Below, piece after piece: positions 10,331-20,589 of a DNA stretch of 64,000 nt. The DNA lies in NCBI GenBank assembly GCA_977017575.1, contig CDRNVI010000029.1, positions 962,983-1,026,982 of the forward strand, read 5' to 3'. Each line of letters begins with the position of its first letter. Position 1 is the stretch's first letter. This stretch comes from Paramoeba atlantica (lineage: Eukaryota; Discosea). The notes beneath the pieces are model-generated. The model did no database searches, was not told the DNA's origin, and worked only from the letters and a program-made list of their open reading frames with translations. The position numbers and the translations under genes are program-made.

Positions 10331-12508
10331 TCAGGCGTCAGTTTCTTGTGGGCTTATAGTAGCAATCAAAGTACCTTTACTTAAGACGCTGTTTAAAGAG
10401 CAATGATACTTTACTGCACCACTCATTGAGCATTTTGCGCAATGCTCCATTTTCATGGCTTCGATTAGGGCGACTGTACTTCCCGACGTCACATGGGCTC
10501 CTTCGGGGAAACAAAACGCGATAATTTTTCCTTGTATTGTGCTATAAACGCTAGACGACTGCTGAATCGCTTTCTTTTTTCCACTCACAAAACTATTCAC
10601 GGTACTGTACTGAAGCGTTTCGTGCCCCGGAAGAAGGAGTTCCACTATGGGCTTCCCAGCTCCATCATGTGAATTTACGGCTCGAAACCGAATGACTTCT
10701 TTATTGTTTAGTGTTGTGACGTAATGATGTGGAGAGGCACTATTCTCTGCACTATGGTTTCTTTCATATGAGATGCTCATATGCATTCTCTGAGTGGGAT
10801 CTTCATTAAGGATATTTTGAGTTACAGTATTACATGTAGTCGACTTGTGTGATGAAAATCCATTTTGCCCTTCAGAGACTTCGAAATCCAAAATCAGAGT
10901 AAAATTTTCCACTTTGGGTTGCACAGTGTATTGGATAGAAAACGTTTCCTTGGTACGAGACGTCAAAATGAGTCTGGAGGTGTAATTTTGGTTTAAACGA
11001 AAAAAAGCGAATGGTGATGGATTACAATCGTTTCCCAACCACGAATCGTAAACTAAAACTGCCGCAGCCAACAAAGGAGCCACTTTTGGTGGCATGTCCC
11101 TGAGCAGTGCTTCGAGGTTCGCTTCTAAAAACCGTGTAGTTATACTGTTTTTCTGAACCGCGTCATGACGTAGAAGATTACCCAGCAAGTTAATATTCGT
11201 TGGAAATCCAGTAACGTGAAATTGTCGCATTGCATTTTGAAGAGCGTTCAGGGCGGAGCTCCTCTCTTTCCCTGAAGCAATCACTTTGGCAATTAAAGAG
11301 TCAAAATGCATCGATATTGTATCACCGCTTCTAAATCCGCAATCGATACGAACGTTTGTCCCCGGTTCTTCGACAATTTCGCTTGCTGGTGTCAAATAAC
11401 TGATAACACCATTGGAAGGCGCAAACTCTTGATCCGGTGCCTCAGCACACAATCGCGCTTCGATGGCATGACCGACCACTTCAACGTCGTCCTGAGAAAA
11501 CGGCAAGGGTTTACCCGCGGCAATCTCCAGCTGCAGCTCCACGAGATCTACACTTTCTCCACACGCCCGGATGATGGCCTCCGTGACCGGATGCTCCACT
11601 TGCAGTCTTGTGTTTACCTCCAAAAAGAAATACTGCCGAATGTCGGGGTCATACATAAACTCCACCGTTCCCGCACCCTCATATTCCGCGAGATGCACAA
11701 TTTGAACCGCCGTGCTTGTCATCGCCTCCCTTATCTCCCTCGGCACGCCTGCTGGAGCTTCTTCCACAATTTTCTGATATCTTCTTTGCAAGCTACAATC
11801 TCGGGTTCCCAAATGCACCGCCTTACCCTTACCATCCCGTACCACCTGTACCTCCACATGCCGAGCGTTCGTAAAGAAACGTTCGAGCAAAACTTTGTCA
11901 TCTCCAAAGCTGCGCATGGCGTCTCGACGAGAGGCTTGTAATTTTTCAGAAAAACTCTCGGGATTGGGGACAACAACCATCCCCCTCCCCCCTCCGCCCG
12001 CTACGGCCTTAATCAACAAAGGATAGCCCAGTTTTTTAGCCTGGCTCTTCAGCGTGCTCTCGGTCTGATCCTCTCCACTGTAGCCCTGAATCACCGGAAT
12101 GTTATTTTTCAACATTAGTTTTTTACTTTCACTTTTATTTCCGAGGAGTCGAATGACCGCACCAGAGGGACCGACAAAGGTGAGCGCATGTTTTGACAAG
12201 AGATCCGCGAAATCCGCATTCTCACTTAGAAACCCGTAGCCCGGGTGAATCGTATCGGCCCCGGATTGTTGAGCCACACTTAATATTTTTTGTGCATTTA
12301 AGAAAGTGTTGGCAGCAGGGGGAGGACCAAGGGAGTAAGCTTCGTGGGCCATAGAAACGTGAAGTGCAGAGGCCTCGGTTTCGTCAAAAACAGCAACCGT
12401 TCGTAGCCCGATGCGACGGGCCGTGCGGAGGATACGACAGGCAATTTCGCCGCGGTTCGACACCAGGAGTTTGGAGAGGTGAAGACAGCCGGTGCAAGGG
12501 GAAAACAT
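10331..12508 (-). CDS. MCCC1: methylcrotonyl-CoA carboxylase alpha (biotin) subunit
   Basis: A 725-residue biotin-dependent carboxylase subunit. The biotin carboxylase half begins at LLVSNRGEIACRILRTA (about residues 14-30), followed by HPGYGFLSEN, the ATP-grasp loop KAVAGGGGRGM and the catalytic block EVNTRLQVEHPVTE. A divergent middle region is followed by a C-terminal biotinyl domain with AMKMEH, the modified lysine lying near residue 685. It would act in mitochondria in leucine breakdown with the beta subunit. Architecture and length (about 700) fit MCC alpha best; propionyl-CoA carboxylase alpha is the alternative because their core motifs are shared. The start at 12508 leaves a short leader; an obvious targeting peptide is not evident. 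Confidence 0.88.
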   Translation of the reverse strand: MFSPCTGCLHLSKLLVSNRGEIACRILRTARRIGLRTVAVFDETEASALHVSMAHEAYSLGPPPAANTFLNAQKILSVAQQSGADTIHPGYGFLSENADFADLLSKHALTFVGPSGAVIRLLGNKSESKKLMLKNNIPVIQGYSGEDQTESTLKSQAKKLGYPLLIKAVAGGGGRGMVVVPNPESFSEKLQASRRDAMRSFGDDKVLLERFFTNARHVEVQVVRDGKGKAVHLGTRDCSLQRRYQKIVEEAPAGVPREIREAMTSTAVQIVHLAEYEGAGTVEFMYDPDIRQYFFLEVNTRLQVEHPVTEAIIRACGESVDLVELQLEIAAGKPLPFSQDDVEVVGHAIEARLCAEAPDQEFAPSNGVISYLTPASEIVEEPGTNVRIDCGFRSGDTISMHFDSLIAKVIASGKERSSALNALQNAMRQFHVTGFPTNINLLGNLLRHDAVQKNSITTRFLEANLEALLRDMPPKVAPLLAAAVLVYDSWLGNDCNPSPFAFFRLNQNYTSRLILTSRTKETFSIQYTVQPKVENFTLILDFEVSEGQNGFSSHKSTTCNTVTQNILNEDPTQRMHMSISYERNHSAENSASPHHYVTTLNNKEVIRFRAVNSHDGAGKPIVELLLPGHETLQYSTVNSFVSGKKKAIQQSSSVYSTIQGKIIAFCFPEGAHVTSGSTVALIEAMKMEHCAKCSMSGAVKYHCSLNSVLSKGTLIATISPQETDA

Positions 12509-12857
12509 GAGGGTGATTAGTGTGGCATTATGATATTTTTCTCCAATTTAACAAGCACTTCGAGAGTAAGACTAGAGATTAGGGGAATGGAGGGCGCACG
12601 ATATTCCAATTATAAAATGAGTATAGATTTTAAATATTGATATCCCAAATTTCATTCTTGCTTACCATGCATGCATTCATTTTAAATATTAGAACAATTT
12701 ATTTTTCGTCTATCTGTTTAATATTCTCCAAATGCACTCCGATTCTTGTGTCTATTTCTGCATGTAGGATCCATCTTGCTGAGGGGGGGTCAAGAATGAT
12801 CAACTGTTATCAAAGATTGCTAATCATCAGCAAGCAGGAATTTGTGTGAGTAGCACC
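12509..12857. other. intergenic, no gene seen
   Basis: AT-rich spacer between the carboxylase leader and the carboxypeptidase stop. Nothing recognisable. Confidence 0.5.
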
Positions 12858-14387
12858 TCATTTCTTAGACAAGTACCTGCTTTGTAAATGATCTTGAAAA
12901 TGTTTCGGGTTTAGATCTTCTCCCGTGGATTCCACTAGTATTTGTGAAACACTCTTCAAAGACGCCTTTTTCCACACGTTCTCATCTAAAAATTCGAAAA
13001 TAAAATCGAACTCGCCATTTCCCACAAGCCGATCAAACGCCTTATGTTTACGACGAAGGGCAACCGCAAACTGTGCAGCATACATGGCGCCCAAGCTGTA
13101 GGTGGGAAAATAACCAAAAGCCCCCGTGGACCAGTGAATATCTTGCATGCACCCATCCTTGTAATTTCCTGTGGTGTCGACGCCCAAGTACGACATCATC
13201 TTTTCCTGCCAAAGGTCTGGGATGGCTTCGGGCTCAATTTCTCGGTTAATCAAAGCTCTCTCAATTTCGTAGCGCAGAATAATATGCATCGGGTATGTTA
13301 GCTCATCGGCATCCACGCGAATGAACCCAGGACGTACCTCTGTCGACAAACGTTGTAGGTTTTCGGGGGTAAAAACAAGATCATTCTTTTCCTTCAATGG
13401 ATTCACACCGAAGTATTTCGCGATCATGGGTTGTATGGCACGTAGGAAGGCCAGGGATCGGCCTAGCTGCATCTCCATAAAAAGCGACTGACTCTCGTGC
13501 ATCCCCATTGAACGTGCGCGTCCTGCAGGTTGAGTGCTCCACTCGTGAGGCAAATGCTGTTCGTACTTTGCGTGCCCGGTTTCGTGAATCACTCCCATAA
13601 GACTTTGAAATGCGAGCTCAGGATCCTCTCCGTATCGCGTGGTGATGCGCACATCGTCCGTGACACCGCCGCAAAAGGGGTGAGTGCTGACATCCAGTCG
13701 TCCAGCATCGCAATCAAATTTTAACACCTCCATTGCTTCTTTTCCCAACGCTTTCTGATTCTCGATCGGAATACGTCCCGCTACTCTGTGAATCGTAGCC
13801 TCCTTTTGCTGCGCCACAACTGTGCGAATGAGCTCTGGAAGCTATGACTTTAGGGAACCAAACGCTTCAGAAATTTTCTCCGAAGTCATCTCGGGCTCGT
13901 ACTTATCCAACAGCGCATCATAGGGTGTGGAAAACCCATACGAACGCTGCAGCAACTCTGCCTCCTGCCGTGCCAGAGAGACGACCTCAGAAAAATTTTC
14001 TAAAAAACCCTTCCAGTTATTTGCCCCCCGTTGGGTTCGCCATCCATGTTCACACTTATCATTGGCCATGGAGATACGCCGGACTAAATCCGCCGGGAGG
14101 GCATTGGCCGCACGCCACTGTCGTCTCATTTCACAGAGATTGGCTTTTTCGTTGGGCTCTAACGCACTCCCCGATGCTGCTGCGGTTTCTATCCACCCTT
14201 CAAGCTTTGTATCGGTGATAAGATCATGCGAATGGGATCGCAGCTCGGCAAGACACGCGGCTCGGCTCTCGACCCCTTTGTTGGAGACATTGACGCTAAA
14301 GTCCCAAGAGAGGATGGCGTCGGCATGGGCGTAGCGATGGAGTCGAGTGAAGACAGAGACGAGCTCCTTGTAGGCGGCGCGGGACAT
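12858..14387 (-). CDS. M32 family metallocarboxypeptidase with one in-frame TAG
   Basis: Read through a single TAG at 13842-13844 (codon 182), the frame gives 509 residues, the normal length for M32 (Taq-type) carboxypeptidases, which remove C-terminal residues using one metal ion. Family motifs are all present after the stop: DDVRITTRY, HETGH (His268, Glu269, His272 of the whole frame), the third ligand in MHESQS (Glu298), MQDIHW, and FGYFPTYSLG. Codons on either side (AFGSLKS, stop, LPELIRTVV) fit the family without frameshift, and the stop falls where many relatives have a large residue such as Trp (TGG to TAG is one change). Possibilities are sequencing error, a young pseudogene or allele, or recoding. 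M32 enzymes occur in trypanosomatids but in few other eukaryotes. ATG at 14387. Confidence 0.9.
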
Positions 14388-14445
14388 GGGGGAAAAGGAG
14401 GAGGTGCGAGGGGGGGAGGGGAAACAGTTTCTAAGGACAAGAAAG
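14388..14445 (-). promoter_or_regulatory. pyrimidine-rich leader upstream of the M32 gene
   Basis: On the coding strand a nearly unbroken C/T tract of about 45 bases runs up to the start codon. In kinetoplastids such tracts mark spliced-leader acceptor regions and polyadenylation of the upstream gene. The tract is seen; its role is inferred. Confidence 0.45.
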
Positions 14446-14731
14446 AAATAAAGGGTCGGGTGTAGCTAAAATAGGTAGGATAAAGGTAACCGCCATGACG
14501 TGTTCCACGTGCTTTTCTCCTTTTTTCTTCGCCTCTATCTACCGTAAAGGAGAATATAAAACATTTATAAACAGTGGACATTAGAATAAGGCTACATATT
14601 GTTAAAGAACTCAAGTATCAGATGATGTAATCCTGTTCGCATTGCAAAATACAATATGTAAGATTGTAAAAGGACTGTAGGCGCTGCAGGGACGTCTCAT
14701 GTGTACAAGGGTTATGTAAGAGCGATTCGAT
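14446..14731. other. intergenic, no gene seen
   Basis: Rest of the spacer between the M32 leader and the glutaredoxin stop codon. No motif recognised. Confidence 0.5.
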
Positions 14732-15052
14732 TCACTCACCTTGCACAAGCTCCACGAGCTTACCGTTCTGTTTTAACTGCAGTAAAGCGTCGTATCCTCC
14801 AACATATTTCTGGTTAATGAAGATTTGAGGAACCGTGTTCGATCCCGTTCGACTATACGCGGATCGGAAGACTTCTCGCCCATTGGGAATAATATCGATT
14901 TCTAGTGAGACAAAGCGCTGGCCAACTTCAACAAGGACGGACTTGGCTTGAACACAGTAACTGCAATAAGTAGCGCTGATTACCACTACCTTGTTCTGTC
15001 GGAGCATTGTATTTAAAAATTCCGAGGCTTTGTCCGGATTAAGTTCGCTCAT
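14732..15052 (-). CDS. dithiol glutaredoxin
   Basis: A 106-residue thioredoxin-fold protein of normal glutaredoxin length. It has the redox pair Cys30 and Cys33 (YCSYC; CSYC instead of the commoner CPYC), the cis-proline loop NTVPQIFIN and the C-terminal GGYD glutathione-binding turn. It would reduce protein-glutathione mixed disulfides, in kinetoplastids probably linked to the trypanothione system. There is no N-terminal extension, so a cytosolic location is likely. ATG at 15052. Confidence 0.93.
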   Translation of the reverse strand: MSELNPDKASEFLNTMLRQNKVVVISATYCSYCVQAKSVLVEVGQRFVSLEIDIIPNGREVFRSAYSRTGSNTVPQIFINQKYVGGYDALLQLKQNGKLVELVQGE

Positions 15053-15206
15053 GGGCTGACTCTGTGTTTCAGTGTGATGTTATTTGAATAGACGTAAAAA
15101 CAGAAGAAAATGTAACAGTACTTTAGTACCATAATAAAGGGTTATCATGCTTTGCCAAAACATTAATCTGAAAATCTATACTTCTGGAGACTTTACAAAG
15201 ATTGGT

Positions 15207-15818
15207 TTACTTCGAGTCTTCTTCTTTAGCTTTGGGGAGATACGCCATAAGATAAGGATAACGTTTAGAAAACTCATCAACCCCTCCTCGGTAGTGCCTA
15301 ACATTGTAATATCCAAGAAAACGGAGAATAGAGAACGCTGTGGTGGAACGCGCACCGAACTGACAGTAGCACACAATCTCCGTGTGCTTTTGAGGCCTCG
15401 TAAAGCCATACCTCTTCATAAAAGGAATTTCCAAAGTTTGTATTCCGTAATAAAGTTCATCAATCGGTAATAAATTGGATCCTACTATCAAGCCCGTCCG
15501 TTCGGCTTCAAAAATCGAGCGAACATCAAGCAGGAGAGGTGGATCTTTTTCTATTACCTCGGTATCGGTTAACGAAAATTGTTTCTTTTTTTCTGGGACC
15601 AATACGTCGGACATAATCCTGGTCGATCCGGACTCCTCACTTCTGACTGTATCACCGGAAGTTTCTTTGTACATGCTCAATATCTTGTCTCGAAGCTCGG
15701 ATGCACTTATTTCACTTCTTTGGTTTGTAGAACTGGACGTAAATGCTCTACGTGACGCACATTGAAAATATCTAGACTTTCTCTGAATATGGAGAACACT
15801 CCTAACTTGTAAAAGCAT
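15207..15818 (-). CDS. mitochondrial rhodanese-domain protein
   Basis: A 203-residue protein. The first 30 residues are rich in Arg and Ser with no acidic residue (VRSVLHIQRKSRYFQCASRR), like a mitochondrial targeting peptide. The rhodanese domain starts near residue 90 (LLLDVRSIFEAE) and has the active-site loop CQFGARS near residue 150, matching C-x-x-G-x-R-S, then GYYNVRHYRGGVDEF at the end. Rhodaneses move sulfane sulfur to acceptors such as cyanide or thiols. Specific partner unknown. Confidence 0.88.
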   Translation of the reverse strand: MLLQVRSVLHIQRKSRYFQCASRRAFTSSSTNQRSEISASELRDKILSMYKETSGDTVRSEESGSTRIMSDVLVPEKKKQFSLTDTEVIEKDPPLLLDVRSIFEAERTGLIVGSNLLPIDELYYGIQTLEIPFMKRYGFTRPQKHTEIVCYCQFGARSTTAFSILRFLGYYNVRHYRGGVDEFSKRYPYLMAYLPKAKEEDSK

Positions 15819-16098
15819 TCTGTAGAAACGGAATGATGGTCAATGCGAACTTCCACGTTGAAGAAATCTAATAAACCGCATTTCCGGAGGCTTCCTTCAT
15901 GAAAAGTGTTTGAACGAAAACGTTAAATGAAACTTAATAAAAACTCTGGTGAGTCACAGAAGTCGAACAAAGCTGAAATGAAACAATCGAGAAACGAACC
16001 GAAGTAAAATAATAAAAGATTCATGAATCCGACACATCAAAGTAATCAATAGTCTCGTTCGCTCAAGCGTTACAGTACGTGCTTCGTAAGAAAGTAGC
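15819..16098. other. intergenic, no gene seen
   Basis: Spacer of about 280 bp between the small Tim stop and the rhodanese start; no recognised content. The minus-strand ORF at 15954-16313 overlaps the Tim gene in another frame and looks like a shadow. Confidence 0.5.
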
Positions 16099-16386
16099 TT
16101 ATTTGTTCGACAATGCACCCGGAGGTAATCCCATATGGGCCTCTTGCTCCCGTCGCTCCCTGGATTCTCCAAGGAAGGTATACACTTCAAAGAAACGATC
16201 AACACATCGCTTCTGGCATTGAAGCTGAGATGGTGTGGGCTCCTGAAACTCACCCTGGGAGAGTATATTGCCATCCATCGAACTGTCGTAGCAAGTTCTC
16301 CAACACAGGCCAATGGAGTGTGATGCTAAGTCGACCATTACACCTTGGTCCATTCCCTGGTGAAGCGCGAATTGCTGAGCATTCAT
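16099..16386 (-). CDS. small Tim chaperone (Tim8/9/10/13 family)
   Basis: A 95-residue protein with the twin CX3C signature: Cys28/Cys32 (CWRTC) and Cys57/Cys61 (CQKRC), followed by VDRFFEVYTFLGE, the usual start of the second helix. Small Tims form hexamers in the mitochondrial intermembrane space that carry hydrophobic precursors to TIM22 or SAM; the cysteines form two disulfides. The spacer of 24 residues between the pairs is slightly longer than typical. Which member it is cannot be fixed by eye. ATG at 16386. Confidence 0.85.
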   Translation of the reverse strand: MNAQQFALHQGMDQGVMVDLASHSIGLCWRTCYDSSMDGNILSQGEFQEPTPSQLQCQKRCVDRFFEVYTFLGESRERREQEAHMGLPPGALSNK

Positions 16387-16602
16387 GTTCGTGGAAAAAA
16401 TGATAAATAAAGTTGGCGATGCATATTGTTTTGTACGATATTTCTCATATTGAATGCCTTAAAGGTTGTAAAAAATGTTGTTAAAAATGTATAGGATTGC
16501 GTTAGCATTGTGCACTGCAGTGCATAAAACAAATCATTTGGCTCTTAGCCGTGTCATTAGCTTATAAACTTTAAGTAACAATCGAAATCGCATGAATGGC
16601 TC

Positions 16603-19242
16603 TTATGTTCCCCACCGCTTGGCGTTAAATACAGTAACACCCGTAAACTCTTCTTCCGGCGTCGAACATAAAATGGCCACACCTCGTACATTTCGTTTCT
16701 CATGTGACCCGTTCATTATTCTATTGCTGACTCTCGTGAAAGGAAAAGCTAGTCGAGCTTTTTGAATAGTATATATTTTTAATTCTGCTTCTTCAAAGTG
16801 AGTTTCTGCTGCAGCATCGCCACTGTCTTCTGTGGCAGAAGGGCATTCGTCCGTCTTAGTTTGAAACCCGTGCCAGTGCGCATCGACACATGCTGTGTAT
16901 TTCTGTCCAAGCGCAATTTTCGCAAAACCGTCCGGCCCGTATGCAAAAATGTTCGGCAATGAGCGGGAAAAAACCTCCGCAAAGAGTTCACCTTTTCCCG
17001 GCTTAAGAATACTAACTTCGGGAGAAAGTATTACGGCTCGTATTCCCGAACAAGCACTCCTCTTTCCATTTTCTTGACGCAAACGGGTAGAATACACCAA
17101 TTGACCCATCGACGGGGAGCACAGTGAAATAAAGTTTAATTGTTGGTCACGCGAAAGGGTAACAATACCGGCAAGTTTTGAAGCGCATGCTTCTTGATCT
17201 TTTAACGAATTCGAATCAGGGTCAGCAGGTTCAGAAAACGGAACTAAAACAACATCTACGATCGCACTACTCTCAAAACAATCCACGGAATCCCTATCCC
17301 CCATCCGAATCCTTCCCGGAATTGCGGAGTACACCACCGTCCTCGTCCCCGCATCCCACACAAAAACACAACTATTCCTATCTGTGATCGCGACCATGTT
17401 TTCAAAACAAACCACGCGCGACACACACTGGCTGCAGGTGAGAACGGCGAATACCTCCCCGTTGGACGGCTCCACTCCCCACACCTTACCATCCGCACAC
17501 CCGACGATCAGCACCCACTCTTGTGAGCCCACTGAGGCAAACCCCATTGTCGTGATCCCGCACACATTTCGGGAAATTCCTCTACTGGTGCCAAACCCCT
17601 CCGGAGCCGTAATCGATACGTTTGAGGCCGAGGCCTCATACACACGTATCACCCCCAGGGAGATATCCGTAGCATACGACCCCCAGGTTGCGTCACCCGA
17701 CAACGCTACACATCGCACATTTCCAGGAAGCGCTTTTGTCGAAAACTGGGCTAACGTACGCACTCGTGTCGAAGACGTAAGCTGCCACAGAAACAGTCCC
17801 GCTTTTCCAATCCCCAACACCAAAGGACGACAACCCTCAGAAGAACCATACCCAACCGCATACCCTTGACCGGGGTGAACCGCAATCTCATGTTTCACCA
17901 CATTCCCCCTCATCTCCAGCCAGCTACGCCCAAACATCTCACGAAACCCCTCCTCACGGTTCGTCACAAAAAGCTCTCCATCTAAACCGGCAGAAATCAC
18001 ACAAAAAGAACCAGAAGCGGAACCAGCAGAACCACCAGAACCCGCCCTACTCGTCACACAGGTCACATCATTCCAATGGACCCTTCGGGTGCGTCGTCCC
18101 ACCCGCCACCCCTTCCCCCCCTCCCCCTCAGCCTCCAGCGTCACCACATCCCGTGCCACCCCGACCCCCACCACGGTCGTGTCCCCCACGAAGGCGACAC
18201 TCAGCATTGCAGCCCTCGAGAGGTGAAAGCTGTGGGAGACGAACCCCCCGGCGGTGTCACACACAAAGAGGTCCCCGGTGTGGGTGCCGGCCACCGCGAC
18301 GGAGGGGTGGGAGGGGTGGGAGGCCAGGCAGAGGACAGAGGGGACCGTAGGGGGCGTAGTGTGGCCGGCTGCTGCTTTTTGTCCTGCCACACGGAGCAGG
18401 ATGCTTTTTGAGGGACGGATGACAAGGGAGGAAGCACGGCCGATTCGTGTGGTGTTGGTTGTTGTTGCTGTGTTGGTTGTTGTTGCTGTGTTGGTTAACG
18501 ACAACGATGCATCTTTTTTTGTGGTCTCGATAAACCGCAGGGTATCAAACACTTGTACACAGCCGTAGTTGTCCCCGAGGAGGAAGGTGGCCCCGTGGGG
18601 GGAGGGGGCGACACAGAGTGCGGCGGTGGCGCTGGGGTGCTTGGTGCCGACCCCGCGGAGGGTGAAGTGTTGGGAGGGGTCGAATACCCGAGTGGTGCCG
18701 TCCTCACAGGCGGTGAGGAGGTAATGGGGGAGGGAGGGGGGAGGGGAGGTTGTGGGGTTGTGGGGAGAAGCATGATTTTGTTGTGGGGGTTGAAAGGTAA
18801 GGGTTGTGGCATGAAAGAAGCCGCCTCCAGAAGGGGGGGTGAGGACTTCTTTTAAAACTAGAGAGCGTGCATCGTAGATGAGGAACTGGCCGGAGAGAGT
18901 GGCAGCGACCAGAGATTCCATTAGCATTGATGCAGAGGCGGTCTCATCTTCCACCATCTCCTGTACACTTTGCGTCGTGGGAGAGGAGACGCACCAGAGA
19001 AGGGACCGGATGGTAACGGATTTCAGACCGCTGGCTTGGACGGCAGGGCGGAAAGGGGTGTAGTTTTTGGCGGTTTTGTCGGATTCGTACTCGACAAGCC
19101 TAGATGTGTCCGCCGTTCGTGTCCATATTTCAATACCCCCGTCATCTCGAACCAGTGCAAGTCGTAGACCGGAGTGGTCGAGGGAAAGAGTGGTTATCCC
19201 AACGGGTGGACGGTGTACCGGTAACTGGCGAATAGATATCAT
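16603..19242 (-). CDS. WD40 protein, UTP4/cirhin-like
   Basis: An 879-residue WD40 protein. The N terminus (VHRPPVGITTLSLDHSGLRL then GGIEIWTR) resembles UTP4/cirhin, which starts with an HR-x-R-F strand and an LAVSR-x-DG-x-IEIW repeat. Further blades follow (VAVAGTHTGDLFVCDTAGG, RRTRRVHWNDVTCVTS) in the cirhin order, ending in divergent blades. UTP4 is part of the t-UTP complex of the small-subunit processome in the nucleolus. The middle has Thr/Asn repeats (about 18445-18500) and Pro-rich insertions. Other large nucleolar WD40 proteins are the alternative. ATG at 19242. Confidence 0.6.
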   Translation of the reverse strand: MISIRQLPVHRPPVGITTLSLDHSGLRLALVRDDGGIEIWTRTADTSRLVEYESDKTAKNYTPFRPAVQASGLKSVTIRSLLWCVSSPTTQSVQEMVEDETASASMLMESLVAATLSGQFLIYDARSLVLKEVLTPPSGGGFFHATTLTFQPPQQNHASPHNPTTSPPPSLPHYLLTACEDGTTRVFDPSQHFTLRGVGTKHPSATAALCVAPSPHGATFLLGDNYGCVQVFDTLRFIETTKKDASLSLTNTATTTNTATTTNTTRIGRASSLVIRPSKSILLRVAGQKAAAGHTTPPTVPSVLCLASHPSHPSVAVAGTHTGDLFVCDTAGGFVSHSFHLSRAAMLSVAFVGDTTVVGVGVARDVVTLEAEGEGGKGWRVGRRTRRVHWNDVTCVTSRAGSGGSAGSASGSFCVISAGLDGELFVTNREEGFREMFGRSWLEMRGNVVKHEIAVHPGQGYAVGYGSSEGCRPLVLGIGKAGLFLWQLTSSTRVRTLAQFSTKALPGNVRCVALSGDATWGSYATDISLGVIRVYEASASNVSITAPEGFGTSRGISRNVCGITTMGFASVGSQEWVLIVGCADGKVWGVEPSNGEVFAVLTCSQCVSRVVCFENMVAITDRNSCVFVWDAGTRTVVYSAIPGRIRMGDRDSVDCFESSAIVDVVLVPFSEPADPDSNSLKDQEACASKLAGIVTLSRDQQLNFISLCSPSMGQLVYSTRLRQENGKRSACSGIRAVILSPEVSILKPGKGELFAEVFSRSLPNIFAYGPDGFAKIALGQKYTACVDAHWHGFQTKTDECPSATEDSGDAAAETHFEEAELKIYTIQKARLAFPFTRVSNRIMNGSHEKRNVRGVAILCSTPEEEFTGVTVFNAKRWGT
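18447..18500. repeat. GTT-rich 24-bp tandem repeat within the WD40 gene
   Basis: Two copies of a unit like gtgttggttgttgttgctgt followed by a partial third, coding for Thr/Asn/Ala runs (TNTATTTNTATTT). In frame, so presumably a neutral low-complexity insertion. Confidence 0.7.
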
Positions 19243-19724
19243 GAAGTCGAAAATTATTCAAAGAATTCTTTTGTCATTTCCTTTTAAAAAAGCATTACAT
19301 AAAAACATTTATGGTCCCTGAGAAATATTGTTCAAATTACATCGTACTATACAACACCAATAATTTGTAGTATAGTATATTATTCGAATCAACAAACTCA
19401 AGTTTGATGGCAAGTATGAAATAATAGCTCTGCTGACTCTGCTAATTCGGCATATTCCACAGCTGCGGATTTTTTCAACACCACTTATGACGTGCTGTGA
19501 CGAATTCGCAAGCAAAAAACGAAAGTGACAATTATCATGCAGTGTGTTTCTGAACACAAAAGCAGAGCTTTAGAGCAAAATACCAAGTCGCGCATTGCTC
19601 TAAATTGGAAGAAACTAAATAATAGAAACCAAACTCATAGGGAAAACCTTGGCTTTACAAATAGGTTCAAATAGGTGTTCTCTACTGCTCCACGTACATA
19701 CCAGAACCTACTTTGAGCGGGCTG
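19243..19724. other. intergenic, no gene seen
   Basis: AT-rich spacer of about 480 bp. The minus-strand ORF at 19309-19557 begins at GTG, has no family features and is taken as chance. Confidence 0.5.
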
Positions 19725-20030
19725 TCAATGTAAAAAAGAAAACAACTCTTGCAAGTAGTAAATCATCTCAATTCGTTGTCTTTGATAATGTTCCTTAAGA
19801 TCAGCAACAACCTTAGCTCTCGCGTGCTGCACAGAAATTTCATTTTTCCGTAAGCTTTCTAGTAATTCCCTTTGCTGCAGAAGTGTAATAAAAGATGCTG
19901 GTTGCATCAGTTCCTCGGAAAATGATTGATATAATTGTTTCAAAGTGTTGAATTCATCCCATTCATTTGTGTGGACGAAATCACTAAATAACAAATCGGG
20001 TGTCTCAGTCTTAATCCTGCGACCGGTCAT
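19725..20030 (-). CDS. small hypothetical helical protein
   Basis: A 101-residue ORF with ATG at 20030. Predicted mostly helical and charged (LLQQRELLESLRKNEISVQ, AKVVADLKEHYQRQRIEM), no membrane segment. I do not recognise it. Its protein-like composition, direction and spacing suit a real small gene. It sits just beside the MITE-like element, whose left end is about 100 bp upstream of the start codon. Confidence 0.6.
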   Translation of the reverse strand: MTGRRIKTETPDLLFSDFVHTNEWDEFNTLKQLYQSFSEELMQPASFITLLQQRELLESLRKNEISVQHARAKVVADLKEHYQRQRIEMIYYLQELFSFLH

Positions 20031-20491
20031 ATCGTATACTTCTGTATATTTAATACTCGTATATGAATGTAGTGTTAAATGTTATTCTACGTTCATTAAA
20101 TGTATCAGCATTCTGTAAATATATTTTTTTGCCGCTTCGTTAAACACTGGGTATTTTCAATTTAGAAGTCACTCATGTTGCTAGCTTCGCGTTCGGGCGG
20201 GCAAATGATTTCCTTTTCTAAAAAATTCGAACTAAAAATTCGAATTATCGAAATCTTTCCGGATTGCTCCGGACGGTCGCTGGTAAACCAGACCCTTCAC
20301 AGACAGATTTCGAAGTTCCGAGGCCTCCTTTACTAGTTTCTGTTTCTCCAAGGCGGCACCAATGTGCTGTTACCAGCACGCTGCGTCGACGAATTGTAAG
20401 TCAACACGGCTTACCCAAGAAGTTTAAAACAAATGTGGTTTCTCGTAGTGTCTCAAATCATCAAAAATACCAGGGGTCTCAAAATATATAT

Positions 20492-20558
20492 TATAAACCC
20501 CCGTTCATATAAACCGTTCATATATAAACCCCCGCTATATAATTTATAAACCCCCGCT
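20492..20558. repeat. three subterminal TATAAACCCCCG repeats
   Basis: The motif tataaacccccg(t/c)t occurs at about 20492, 20523 and 20545 just outside the inner inverted repeat; a shortened tataaaccg copy lies at about 20508. Subterminal repeats like these often bind transposase in DNA elements; that role is inferred. Confidence 0.65.
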
Positions 20559-20559
20559 C

Positions 20560-20580
20560 ACGAATAAGTCACCCCCCTCT
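20560..20580 (+). repeat. inner inverted repeat, left arm
   Basis: acgaataagtcacccccctct pairs with the reverse complement of 21441-21460 (gcgaaaagtcacccccctct), 17 to 18 identities allowing one gap. Confidence 0.75.
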
Positions 20581-20589
20581 TTTTTTTGA

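Noticed and set aside
19309-19557. Minus-strand 82-codon ORF
   Set aside because: Non-ATG start and AT-rich spacer composition.
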